Below are positions 1 through 7,344 of a stretch of DNA of 20,007 bases, piece after piece. The stretch is from NCBI GenBank assembly GCA_035369865.1, contig DAOOVG010000036.1, positions 1-20,007 on the forward strand, in the 5' to 3' direction. Under the pieces are notes generated by a model. It searched no databases, was not told the origin of the DNA, and worked only from the letters and a program-made list of their open reading frames with translations. A program made the position numbers and the translations under genes. Position 1 is the stretch's first letter, and each line of letters starts with the position of its first letter. Source of the stretch: MVYY01 sp035369865. Its GTDB lineage: Bacteria > Bacteroidota > Bacteroidia > Bacteroidales > Paludibacteraceae.

Positions 1-46
1 GTTAATAAAGAAGGAATAAAATTTTTTGAAATTTTTTATCGATTTA

Positions 47-78
47 TTTGTTTTTGCTTTAATTTTTTTTTACTTTTG
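47..78 (+). promoter_or_regulatory. Bacteroidota-type promoter of the aromatic amino acid operon
   Basis: The sequence shows TTTG at 47-50, a 20-base spacer and TACTTTTG at 71-78. This matches the known Bacteroidota primary sigma factor promoter (-33 TTTG, about 19-21 bp, -7 TAnnTTTG) exactly. Transcription would begin near 83-86, about 25 bases before the leader ATG at 110. The placement, directly before a leader ORF and attenuator, supports the call. The start site itself is inferred. Confidence 0.65.
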
Positions 79-109
79 CCGAATCAAATACGATAACAAA
101 CAACAGATA

Positions 110-163
110 ATGAATCATCGTTATTTTACATATTTTTATTTTTACTTTTACTTTAAAAGGTAA
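110..163 (+). CDS. Phe/Tyr-rich leader peptide of an attenuator (17 aa)
   Basis: A 17-codon ORF reads MNHRYFTYFYFYFYFKR and ends in TAA. Residues 5-15 hold five Tyr and five Phe in eleven positions, broken only by Thr7, and four consecutive Tyr-Phe pairs span 8-15. The ATG sits in an A-rich context, as is usual in this phylum. It lies between a consensus promoter and an intrinsic terminator, upstream of Phe/Tyr biosynthesis genes. The design parallels the enterobacterial pheA and pheST leader peptides, which are run-on control-codon peptides, though the sequence is not homologous. The inferred role is to sense charged tRNA-Phe and tRNA-Tyr: ribosomes stall on the Phe/Tyr codons when either is scarce. 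The peptide itself probably has no function after synthesis. Chance is possible in AT-rich DNA, which favours TTT and TAT, but the strict alternation, including TAC codons, and the context make that unlikely. Confidence 0.85.
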   Translation: MNHRYFTYFYFYFYFKR

Positions 164-231
164 GAGCAGGATAAATATTATGTAAAATTACGAATGAAAG
201 TTTTTTAGTTTAATCATATAGAGTCCTGCTC
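164..231 (+). promoter_or_regulatory. Antiterminator hairpin (competes with the terminator)
   Basis: GAGCAGGA at 164-171 begins on the base after the leader stop codon. It is perfectly complementary, over 8 bp, to TCCTGCTC at 224-231, which is the 5' arm of the terminator. The two structures are therefore mutually exclusive. A ribosome that completes the leader and sits on the TAA would cover 164-171 and block the antiterminator. A ribosome stalled on the upstream Phe/Tyr codons (122-154) would leave it mostly free. The 52-base loop is AT-rich and has only weak internal pairing, such as TATG 179-182 with CATA 215-218. The pairing is seen; the switching is inferred. Confidence 0.75.
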
Positions 232-256
232 ACCATACTGAGCGGGATTTTTTTTT
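224..256 (+). terminator. Intrinsic terminator (attenuator) ahead of pheA
   Basis: TCCTGCTCA (224-232) and TGAGCGGGA (239-247) form a 9-bp stem with one G-T wobble at 227/244. The loop is CCATAC (233-238), and nine T residues follow directly at 248-256. The stem is the only GC-rich segment in the 5' region. It ends about 25 bases before the pheA ATG, inside the leader transcript, so it can only act as a conditional terminator of the operon. Confidence 0.85.
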
Positions 257-280
257 GTTTATAATTTTAATCATTTGAAT

Positions 281-1114
281 ATGAAAAGAATAGCTATTCA
301 GGGCATTAGTGGAGCATTTCATGAAATTGCTGCAAGAGAGTATTTTAAAAACGAAGAAATAGAAATTGTACCTTGTGATACTTTTAAGGATGTTTTTAAA
401 GCTGTAGAAAATGATAAAACACTTTTTGGAATTATAGCCATTGAAAATACTATAGCAGGAAGTTTATTGCAAAATCATAATTTATTACGCGAAAGTGAAT
501 GCCTTATCGTGGGAGAACAAAAATTACATATTGAACATCATTTAGTAGCATTAGCGGGGCAGCAATTGGAAGATTTAGAAGAAGTGCATTCCCATCCGAT
601 TGCTTTGATGCAATGTGAAGGATTTTTGGAATCCCATAAACATTTGAAAGCTGTAGAAAGTGAAGATACTGCCTTATCGGCAAAAGAAATTGTTGATTAT
701 CAAATTTATAAACGAGCAGCTATTTGCAGCCTTTTTGCAGCTCAAAAATATGGGCTTGAAATTGTAGAAAGGAATATTGAAACCAACAAACGAAATTTCA
801 CTCGTTTCTTAATTGTTGCTGGACCAACCCTTGCTTTGGAAATGACCAAAAATAATAAAATTAATAAAGCTTCTCTGGTATTTGCATTGCCTCATTTAGA
901 AGGAAGTCTTTCACAGGTACTTTCCATTTTGTCTTTTTATAACATGAATCTCACGAAAATTCAATCGTTGCCCATTTTAGGTAGAGAATGGGAATATCAA
1001 TTTTATATTGATCTCATTTTTAATGATTATTCTCGATACAAACAGGCAATAGATGCTATTCTTCCTTTGATTGATGAATTTCAGATTTTGGGAGAGTACC
1101 ACGTAGATCTTTAA
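281..1114 (+). CDS. pheA: Prephenate dehydratase with ACT regulatory domain
   Basis: This enzyme converts prephenate to phenylpyruvate, the committed step to phenylalanine, in the cytoplasm. The protein has 277 residues. The catalytic domain spans about 1-180, with the N-terminal IQGISGAFHEIAA motif, AIENTIAGS at 53-61 and the diagnostic catalytic TRF motif at 174-176. A C-terminal ACT domain (about 197-270) gives Phe feedback inhibition in this family. Its two ligand motifs are divergent: GSLS at 208-211 where GALA-like sequence is usual, and QSLPI at 228-232 where ESRP is usual. The ATG at 281 is chosen over an in-frame TTG two codons upstream because it gives the family-typical MKRIAIQG start. 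This is the first structural gene after the attenuator, and the aminotransferase follows after 56 bp. There is no fused chorismate mutase; that activity lies on the third gene. Confidence 0.93.
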   Translation: MKRIAIQGISGAFHEIAAREYFKNEEIEIVPCDTFKDVFKAVENDKTLFGIIAIENTIAGSLLQNHNLLRESECLIVGEQKLHIEHHLVALAGQQLEDLEEVHSHPIALMQCEGFLESHKHLKAVESEDTALSAKEIVDYQIYKRAAICSLFAAQKYGLEIVERNIETNKRNFTRFLIVAGPTLALEMTKNNKINKASLVFALPHLEGSLSQVLSILSFYNMNLTKIQSLPILGREWEYQFYIDLIFNDYSRYKQAIDAILPLIDEFQILGEYHVDL

Positions 1115-1170
1115 AATTTATAAACCAATTTAGATCATTTATAATCAGTAATTTTTTTAAAATAGTACAA

Positions 1171-2322
1171 ATGAATATACAACCAGCACAACGTCTAAAT
1201 AATGTTTCAGAATATTATTTTTCGGCCAAATTAAGAGAAATAGATCAAATGAATGTTGCAGGGGAAAAGGTAATTAATTTAGGCATTGGAAGCCCTGATT
1301 TGATGCCTTCTCCACAGACTATTGAAGCTCTTTGTCAAGAAGCTCATAAGCCAAATGTTCATGGTTATCAGAGTTATAATGGGATTCCTGAATTGCGAAG
1401 TGGTTTTGCAGAATGGTATAAAAAATGGTTTCATGTTGATTTGAATCCTGATAATGAAATTCAACCTTTAATTGGTTCGAAAGAAGGAATTTTACATATT
1501 ACATTGGCTTTTGTAAATCCCGGCGATAGCGTTCTGGTGCCCAATCCTGGTTATCCTACTTATACTTCTGTGAGCAAGTTATGCGAAGCAAATGTAATTC
1601 CTTATGATTTAGATGAAAATAATAATTGGCAACCTGATTTTGAGGCACTTGAGAAAATGGATTTAGCCAATGTAAAGTTAATGTGGGTCAATTATCCAAA
1701 CATGCCGACAGGTGCCAATGCCAGTGTGGAATTGTTTGAAAAATTGGTTGATTTTGGCAAAAAGCATAACATTGTAATTTGTAATGATAATCCTTATAGC
1801 TTTATTTTAAATGATAAAAAACTGAGCATTCTTTCTATTCCAGGGGCAAAAGATATTTGTATTGAAATGAATTCGATGAGCAAATCACATAATATGGCAG
1901 GATGGCGTATTGCTATGCTGGCTTCTAATGCTCAATTTGTGCAATGGGTGCTGAAAGTAAAATCGAATGTAGATTCAGGAATGTTTCGTCCCATGATGAT
2001 AGCAGCAGCTACTGCTTTAAAGAATTCAGAAGAATGGCACAACGAAATGAATAAAATTTATGCCTGTCGTCAACAACTTGCTTTTAAAATCATGGATCAA
2101 TTAAGTTGCACGTATGATCCCAAGCAGGTTGGATTATTTGTGTGGGGAAAAATTCCTGCTCGCTATGCTGATGCTGGCGAATTAGCTGACGAAATATTAT
2201 ATAAAAAAAATGTATTTATTACTCCTGGTTTTATTTTCGGTGATAAAGGGAAACGATATATTCGGATATCTTTGTGTTGTGCAGAGCCTGTTTTAGAAGA
2301 AGTTTTAGAAAGATTGAGTTAA
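1171..2322 (+). CDS. Class I/II PLP aminotransferase, probably aromatic amino acid transaminase
   Basis: This is a fold-type I PLP-dependent aminotransferase of 383 residues, related to the aspartate and LL-diaminopimelate aminotransferases. Visible landmarks are the INLGIGSPDLMPS segment (35-47), NPGYPTY near 125-131, NYPNMPTG (174-181), the PLP pyridine-ring aspartate and partner in NDNPY (D206, Y209), the Schiff-base lysine K238 in SMSKSHNMAGWR, and the carboxylate-binding arginine in YIRIS near the C-terminus. Its position between pheA and the DAHP synthase fusion, the same neighbourhood seen in other Bacteroidota, argues that it transaminates phenylpyruvate and hydroxyphenylpyruvate to Phe and Tyr. 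Annotation pipelines often call such proteins aspartate aminotransferase. Substrate specificity cannot be read from the sequence. Confidence 0.85.
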   Translation: MNIQPAQRLNNVSEYYFSAKLREIDQMNVAGEKVINLGIGSPDLMPSPQTIEALCQEAHKPNVHGYQSYNGIPELRSGFAEWYKKWFHVDLNPDNEIQPLIGSKEGILHITLAFVNPGDSVLVPNPGYPTYTSVSKLCEANVIPYDLDENNNWQPDFEALEKMDLANVKLMWVNYPNMPTGANASVELFEKLVDFGKKHNIVICNDNPYSFILNDKKLSILSIPGAKDICIEMNSMSKSHNMAGWRIAMLASNAQFVQWVLKVKSNVDSGMFRPMMIAAATALKNSEEWHNEMNKIYACRQQLAFKIMDQLSCTYDPKQVGLFVWGKIPARYADAGELADEILYKKNVFITPGFIFGDKGKRYIRISLCCAEPVLEEVLERLS

Positions 2323-2381
2323 ATAAAAAAAATTATAATCTGTTTGTAATAACTAAATAAATTGTTAAAATAATATTTATT

Positions 2382-3485
2382 ATGGAATTTGAATCAATTT
2401 TATTACCAGGTATAGAAGCCAAACGACCAATTGTTATTGCAGGTCCTTGTAGTGCTGAAACTGAAGAGCAGGTAATAGAAACAGCACGTGAACTGGCTTC
2501 TTTTGGAATAAAGATATTCCGAGCTGGAGTTTGGAAACCCCGCACCAAACCTGGTGGTTTTGAAGGGGTAGGAGTGAAAGGATTACCATGGCTTAAGCGT
2601 GTGAAAACAGAGTTCGGTATGTACACCACTGTAGAAGTAGCAAATGCTAAACATGTTCATGAAGCTTTGGCTAACGATGTAGATATTTTATGGATTGGTG
2701 CACGTACTTCGGCAAATCCGTTTGCTGTTCAAGAGATTGCTGATGCTTTAGAAGGAATTGATATTCCTATACTAATTAAAAATCCAATTAACCCGGATTT
2801 AGATTTGTGGATTGGAGCCATTGAACGGATTTACAATGCAGGAATTCGGAAAATCGCTGCTGTTCATCGTGGATTTAGTTCTTATGATAAAAAAATTTAT
2901 CGAAACTTGCCTCAGTGGCACATTCCAATGGAATTACATAGACAAATTCCTAATTTACTCTTATTTTGTGACCCCAGCCATATGGGAGGGAAACGTGAAT
3001 TAATTGGTCCTTTGAGTCAGCAAGCAATGGATTTGAATTTCGATGGGCTAATGATTGAATCACATTGTAATCCTGATAAAGCCTGGAGTGATGCAGCTCA
3101 ACAAGTTACGCCAAAAATTTTAGACTTTATTTTAAATTCACTGGTCATTCGTGAAACCACCCAAACCACTGAAAATTTAACTGCTCTTCGGCGTCAAATA
3201 GATGAACTGGATAACGATTTACTTCAATTATTGGCTAAAAGGATGAGAGTTTCAGAAGAAATTGGGGTGTATAAAAAAGAACACAATATGCCTATTTTCC
3301 AGCCTGAACGTTATGATGAAATGTTAAAGGACAGAGTGAAACAGGCTATTCAAATGGGGATGGATGGAGAATTTATGAAAACTGTACTAATAGCTATACA
3401 TGAAGAATCTATTCGTCATCAAATGGTGATCATGGAAAAATCTGATACCACTTTAAATAATTCGACTTCTTCAACAATCCAATGA
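2382..3485 (+). CDS. Bifunctional 3-deoxy-7-phosphoheptulonate synthase / chorismate mutase
   Basis: This is a fusion of 367 residues. Residues 1-255 are a type I (KDO8P-synthase-like, AroA-beta) DAHP synthase that condenses PEP with erythrose 4-phosphate at the entry to the shikimate pathway. It has GPCSAE at 21-26 with metal-ligand Cys23, the PEP-binding block FRAGVWKPRTKPGGFEG (46-62), DPSHMGGKR (197-205) with His199, and IESH (225-228) with Glu226. Residues 265-350 are an all-alpha AroQ chorismate mutase: LRRQIDELDNDLLQLLAKRM (269-288), then K298/K299 and the QPER segment at 307-310. The enzyme thus supplies chorismate precursors and then converts chorismate to prephenate for PheA. In related fusions the mutase domain also mediates feedback inhibition by prephenate, which may apply here. 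A Ser/Thr/Asn tail ends the protein. It is the last gene of the operon; no tyrA follows. Confidence 0.93.
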   Translation: MEFESILLPGIEAKRPIVIAGPCSAETEEQVIETARELASFGIKIFRAGVWKPRTKPGGFEGVGVKGLPWLKRVKTEFGMYTTVEVANAKHVHEALANDVDILWIGARTSANPFAVQEIADALEGIDIPILIKNPINPDLDLWIGAIERIYNAGIRKIAAVHRGFSSYDKKIYRNLPQWHIPMELHRQIPNLLLFCDPSHMGGKRELIGPLSQQAMDLNFDGLMIESHCNPDKAWSDAAQQVTPKILDFILNSLVIRETTQTTENLTALRRQIDELDNDLLQLLAKRMRVSEEIGVYKKEHNMPIFQPERYDEMLKDRVKQAIQMGMDGEFMKTVLIAIHEESIRHQMVIMEKSDTTLNNSTSSTIQ

Positions 3486-3535
3486 ATTATTACAGAAAAG
3501 TAAAGATCGATTCTAAAAATTTATTGAAAAGTTTT

Positions 3536-4579
3536 TTATCTTCTTTCAGAATGTTTTTGATTATTAGAATTTTCTGCTGCATTTCTACGTGAAGATCGAG
3601 TTGAAGACTTTTGTGAAGGTGAGGCTGAAGATTCAGCAGAACGTCTGTTTGTACCAGAAACCTTTCTTTCTTTTTGAGGAGGATTATTTATTTCTTTTCC
3701 CCCAGAAGAATTTTGATTTCTTCTTTCAACATTTCCACTGCTGCTTGATGACTGTAAATTACGAGAAGAGGTTTTTCTGTAATTTTCATTAGTCTGATTT
3801 ACCTTTCGACGATTTGCTTCTGATGATGTTCGACGAGCAGAATTAAATTCAGCTTTGTTGGTTATACCTTTGTTGCGATTATTAAAACTTTTTTCTGGAT
3901 GTTTCCGCTCGTAATCATTTCGCCGAACAGTTTGATGAAGTTTTACATAAACATCGTGGTGATAAATATTAACTGTTGTGTGATAATGAAATTTATAATC
4001 ACGTGGTATATATCTGTGAATATGTCCTAAGTAAATATTTACTTTTACAGGTGGACGAGGATGATAAATTTTTGGATAATATCCCCAATAGTAAGGTGAC
4101 CGCCAAGGACGATAATGGGTACTCCAGAAGAATGTAAAAATTACTGGCTTTCGCACAAAAACAGGTTCAATAATATAATTCACCCCATATAAATATGGAT
4201 TTCCAATAATTTGAACATAAATTTGAGGATTATTACGCTTCTCAACTACTATGGTTGCTACATCCTGATATATGTTTCTATCCAATATTGCCTGAATTAC
4301 AACAAGATGCAAATCTTTTTCCGAAGTTTCTACCACACGTAAATAATCAATCCAGCCATCATTATTCAAATCGAGGTTTGAAATTTGATAACGTTCATCA
4401 TTCAACCTCATTTCAAAATCTTTTAAATTTTTTGATTCTGCAAAAATGGATGCAACTGCTCTCAAATCGAGATTATCGCTTATATCATAATTTTGAGCCT
4501 CTATAGTAAAAGCTCTTTGTGCTGGTACCTGAGCAGCAGCTAAAAGTAAAACTGCTAAACTCAATATTTTTGTTTTCAT
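3536..4579 (-). CDS. Secreted protein of unknown function with Ca-loop-like motif and basic tail
   Basis: I do not recognise a named family for this 347-residue protein. Residues 1-21 are a Sec signal peptide (MKTK, hydrophobic core, VPAQ). The next 100 residues look like a compact domain holding LDLNNDGWIDYLRVVE (69-84), a DxNxDGxxD loop (D70, N72, D74, D78) like those of EF-hand or dockerin calcium sites. Residues 135-215 are strikingly rich in Tyr, His, Pro and Trp (for example RPWRSPYYWGYYPKIYHPRP). From about 218 the protein becomes a low-complexity, basic, Arg/Asn/Ser/Lys-rich tail that is probably disordered. It is monocistronic, convergent with the aromatic operon (50 bp between stops) and divergent from ftsY. 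A periplasmic or surface location is likely. The repetitive tail could bind polyanions, but this is a guess. Confidence 0.8.
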   Translation of the reverse strand: MKTKILSLAVLLLAAAQVPAQRAFTIEAQNYDISDNLDLRAVASIFAESKNLKDFEMRLNDERYQISNLDLNNDGWIDYLRVVETSEKDLHLVVIQAILDRNIYQDVATIVVEKRNNPQIYVQIIGNPYLYGVNYIIEPVFVRKPVIFTFFWSTHYRPWRSPYYWGYYPKIYHPRPPVKVNIYLGHIHRYIPRDYKFHYHTTVNIYHHDVYVKLHQTVRRNDYERKHPEKSFNNRNKGITNKAEFNSARRTSSEANRRKVNQTNENYRKTSSRNLQSSSSSGNVERRNQNSSGGKEINNPPQKERKVSGTNRRSAESSASPSQKSSTRSSRRNAAENSNNQKHSERR

Positions 4580-5013
4580 ACCTAAATTTTTTAAAGATCA
4601 ATAAATCAAGTTTTTTGTTTTAAGGCGCTTATGTATGGTATAATAATAAATTCAAAACATATGCCAAACTTTTTTGAGCTTATATTTAACTATACATATT
4701 GCTGAATATCAAAGTTATATGTAATTGTTTTTTATTTTTTAAAACAAACACTAAAAATGGTATTTTTAAAATTGGAGAAGAAGGAAATAAGTTATTATAA
4801 ATCTTGTAAATCGTTTATTATGTTATTGTGTTAAGACCAGCAATCATTAGCCTATTTGGAATCGATTTTTCTCCTGTAATTTTACATAGGAAATTTTTTC
4901 ACGAAAAATAATTTATGTTTATATGTTATATTTACTCATTCTCTTTTTAAAATGTCTCAGTAATTCAAAAAAATTTTATAATTTTGTATAATAATTCGTT
5001 GAATATAAAAAAT
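4580..5013. other. AT-rich gene-free region between divergent genes
   Basis: This stretch separates the divergent starts at 4579 and 5014. I see no convincing ORF, tRNA, repeat or strong hairpin in it. On the minus strand a TAACTTTG -7-like box lies at 4710-4717, but no TTTG stands at the right distance. A -7-like element for ftsY lies at its right end (4979-4986). The rest is A/T homopolymer-rich and without visible structure. Confidence 0.6.
4979..4986 (+). promoter_or_regulatory. Possible -7 box for ftsY
   Basis: TAATTTTG matches the Bacteroidota TAnnTTTG -7 consensus and lies 27 bases before the ftsY ATG, giving a short 5' leader. No clear TTTG is present about 20 bp upstream, so this rests on the -7 box and position only. 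Such octamers arise easily by chance in AT-rich DNA. Confidence 0.35.
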
Positions 5014-5964
5014 ATGGGTATTTTAAATTTTTTCAATAAAGATAAGAAAGAAACGCTCGAAAAGGGTTTAGAAAAAACAAGAGAAAGTGTTTTTTCAAAA
5101 ATTTCGAGAGCTATTGCAGGCAAATCAAAAGTAGATGATGAAGTGCTGGATGAATTAGAGGAAGTACTGATCACTTCTGATGTGGGCGTAGAAACGACTT
5201 TGCGTATTATTGATAGGATCGAAAAAAGAGTAGCAAGAGATAAATATATAAATACCAATGAGTTAAACACTATTTTAAAAGAAGAAATAGCTGCTTTACT
5301 TGCAGAAAATAATATTGAATCTGTGGCTGACTTTTCTGCTAATTTGCCCGCTAAACCTTATGTGATAATGGTGGTAGGTGTGAATGGAGTAGGTAAAACG
5401 ACAACGATTGCTAAATTGGCTTATCAATACATAAAAGAGGGTAAAAAAGTTTTTCTTGGAGCTGCTGATACTTTTAGAGCGGCGGCTATCGAACAACTTT
5501 CTATTTGGGGTGACCGAGTGGGTGCTCACGTAGTGAAGCAAAAAATGGGAGCAGATCCTGCGTCGGTTACTTATGATACCATTGCTTCTGCCATGGCTAA
5601 TGATGCAGATGTAGTAATTATCGATACGGCTGGAAGATTGCATAACAAAATTAATTTAATGAATGAATTAACGAAAATCCGAAACGTTATGCAAAAAGTT
5701 ATGCCAGGAGCACCTCACGAAGTGTTATTGGTGCTGGATGGTTCAACAGGACAAAATGCTTTTGAACAGGCAAAGCAATTTACAAAAGCAACAGATGTCA
5801 CTGCTTTGGCAATAACCAAACTGGATGGCACGGCCAAAGGTGGAGTTGTGCTAGGCATTTCCGATCAATTTAAAATTCCTGTAAAATATATTGGATTGGG
5901 AGAAGGTTTAGAAGATTTGCAAGTATTTGATAAAATGGCATTTGTGGAATCATTATTCGAATAA
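5014..5964 (+). CDS. ftsY: Signal recognition particle receptor FtsY
   Basis: FtsY is the SRP-receptor GTPase that docks ribosome-nascent chain-SRP complexes at the inner membrane for co-translational insertion. The protein has 316 residues from the ATG at 5014. An in-frame TTG ten codons upstream is rejected because MGILNFFNKDKKETLEKGL is the normal Bacteroidota N-terminus. The four-helix N domain covers about 20-100 and the GTPase G domain about 114-316. Motifs are the P-loop GVNGVGKTT (122-130), DTFRAAA (152-158), DTAGRLH (204-210), TKLDGTAKGG (268-277) and the terminal GLGEGLEDLQVFD. The long acidic A domain of E. coli FtsY is missing, as is usual in this phylum; the short basic/amphipathic N-terminus may serve for membrane contact. 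rimO follows after 56 bp. Confidence 0.96.
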   Translation: MGILNFFNKDKKETLEKGLEKTRESVFSKISRAIAGKSKVDDEVLDELEEVLITSDVGVETTLRIIDRIEKRVARDKYINTNELNTILKEEIAALLAENNIESVADFSANLPAKPYVIMVVGVNGVGKTTTIAKLAYQYIKEGKKVFLGAADTFRAAAIEQLSIWGDRVGAHVVKQKMGADPASVTYDTIASAMANDADVVIIDTAGRLHNKINLMNELTKIRNVMQKVMPGAPHEVLLVLDGSTGQNAFEQAKQFTKATDVTALAITKLDGTAKGGVVLGISDQFKIPVKYIGLGEGLEDLQVFDKMAFVESLFE

Positions 5965-6020
5965 ATCTTTGTCTACCAACAAATTAAATAAAGATTTTTG
6001 ATTCCCAGTAACTGACTATC

Positions 6021-7328
6021 ATGAAAAAAAAAGACACGATTGATATTATTACATTGGGTTGTTCTAAAAATTTGGTAGATTCTGAGTTTTTGATGCGTCA
6101 ATTTGAAGCTTTGGGTTATCAAGTTCGTCACGATGCGAAAGTTCCCGACGGCAATATTGTGATTGTAAATACTTGTGGATTTATCGCCGACGCAAAAGAA
6201 GAAAGTATTTATACTATATTGCAGTTTGCAAAACAGCGAAAAGAAAACAAAATTGACAAATTATTTGTGATGGGATGTCTATCGCAACGTTATTTGAAAG
6301 AATTGCAGGCAGAAATTCCAGAAGTGGATAAATTTTATGGAAAGTTTGATTATGTGGAAATTTTAAAAGAACTTGGCGAAAATTATCAACCCCATTTGCG
6401 TCTGGAAAGAACTTTAACCACACCTGCTCATTATGCTTATGTTAAGATTGCCGAAGGTTGCAACCGAACGTGTTCTTATTGTGCCATTCCTTTGATGACA
6501 GGCAAATATCAATCACGTCCGATGGAAGATATAGAAAAGGAAGTTAAAATATTGGTTTCAAAAGGAGTAAAGGAATTGCAATTAATTGCTCAAGATTTGT
6601 CTGATTATGGGGAAGATCTCTACAAAACCTCTAAATTATCAGAATTAATTGAGCGACTTTCAGATATTCAAGGAGTGGAATGGATTCGTTTACATTATGC
6701 TTATCCTGTACGTTTCCCATTTGATGTGCTGAAAGTAATGAGAGAAAGAGATAATGTATGTAAATATTTAGATATTTCTTTGCAGCACATTAGCGATAAA
6801 ATGTTGAAGTTGATGAGAAGAAACATTACAAAAAAGCAAACTTATGAATTAATTGACCGAATTAGAGAGGAAGTGCCAGGTATTCATTTGCGAACAACCT
6901 TAATGGTAGGACATCCAGGTGAAACGGAAGAAGATATTCAAGAGTTAAAGGAATTTATAAGAAAAGAAAAATTTGAACGTTTGGGAGCTTTTACTTATTC
7001 GCACGAAGAAGGAACTTTTGCTTATCAAAATTATGAAGATGAAATTTCTGAAAAAGAAAAATTGCAACGTTTAGATAAAATTATGGAATTACAGCAACAG
7101 ATTTCCTTTGAATTGAATCAATCTAAAATTGGGAAAGTATTTAAAGTAATAATTGATAGGGTAGAAGGAGAATATTATATAGGACGAACGGAATTTGATT
7201 CGCCAGAAGTGGATCCAGAAGTTTTAATTCCTATTTCAAACAAAAACATTAAAATTGGAGAATTCTCAAATATAAAAATTGTTGATGCTCTCGATTTTGA
7301 TTTATACGGAATTTCTGTTGTCGATTAA
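6021..7328 (+). CDS. rimO: Ribosomal protein S12 methylthiotransferase RimO
   Basis: RimO is a radical-SAM enzyme that adds a methylthio group to the conserved aspartate of ribosomal protein S12. The protein has 435 residues. The N-terminal UPF0004 domain carries three Cys ligands of the auxiliary Fe-S cluster: C14 in TLGCSKNLVDSE (the signature separating RimO from MiaB), C52 in NTCGF and C86 in MGCLSQR. The radical-SAM CxxxCxxC motif is C147, C151 and C154 in EGCNRTCSYCAIP. A TRAM domain, which contacts the substrate, occupies about 370-435. It starts at the ATG at 6021, and the first HU-family gene follows after 16 bp. The order ftsY-rimO-HU is familiar from Bacteroidales genomes and supports co-transcription. 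Confidence 0.96.
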   Translation: MKKKDTIDIITLGCSKNLVDSEFLMRQFEALGYQVRHDAKVPDGNIVIVNTCGFIADAKEESIYTILQFAKQRKENKIDKLFVMGCLSQRYLKELQAEIPEVDKFYGKFDYVEILKELGENYQPHLRLERTLTTPAHYAYVKIAEGCNRTCSYCAIPLMTGKYQSRPMEDIEKEVKILVSKGVKELQLIAQDLSDYGEDLYKTSKLSELIERLSDIQGVEWIRLHYAYPVRFPFDVLKVMRERDNVCKYLDISLQHISDKMLKLMRRNITKKQTYELIDRIREEVPGIHLRTTLMVGHPGETEEDIQELKEFIRKEKFERLGAFTYSHEEGTFAYQNYEDEISEKEKLQRLDKIMELQQQISFELNQSKIGKVFKVIIDRVEGEYYIGRTEFDSPEVDPEVLIPISNKNIKIGEFSNIKIVDALDFDLYGISVVD

Positions 7329-7344
7329 TTTTTAATAAACTATT

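Noticed and set aside
275..280. TTG start giving a two-residue longer PheA
   Set aside because: The ATG at 281 gives the family-typical N-terminus MKRIAIQG, and TTG starts are rare.
3486..3535. Bidirectional terminator between the convergent genes
   Set aside because: I found no stem of useful length in these 50 bases, only A/T runs.
4710..4717. Minus-strand TAACTTTG as promoter of the secreted protein gene
   Set aside because: No TTTG occurs about 20 bp upstream, and the octamer is common by chance in DNA this AT-rich.
4984..5013. Upstream TTG start for FtsY
   Set aside because: It would add ten non-conserved residues; MGILNFF at 5014 fits the known N-terminus, and the TTG overlaps a likely -7 promoter box.
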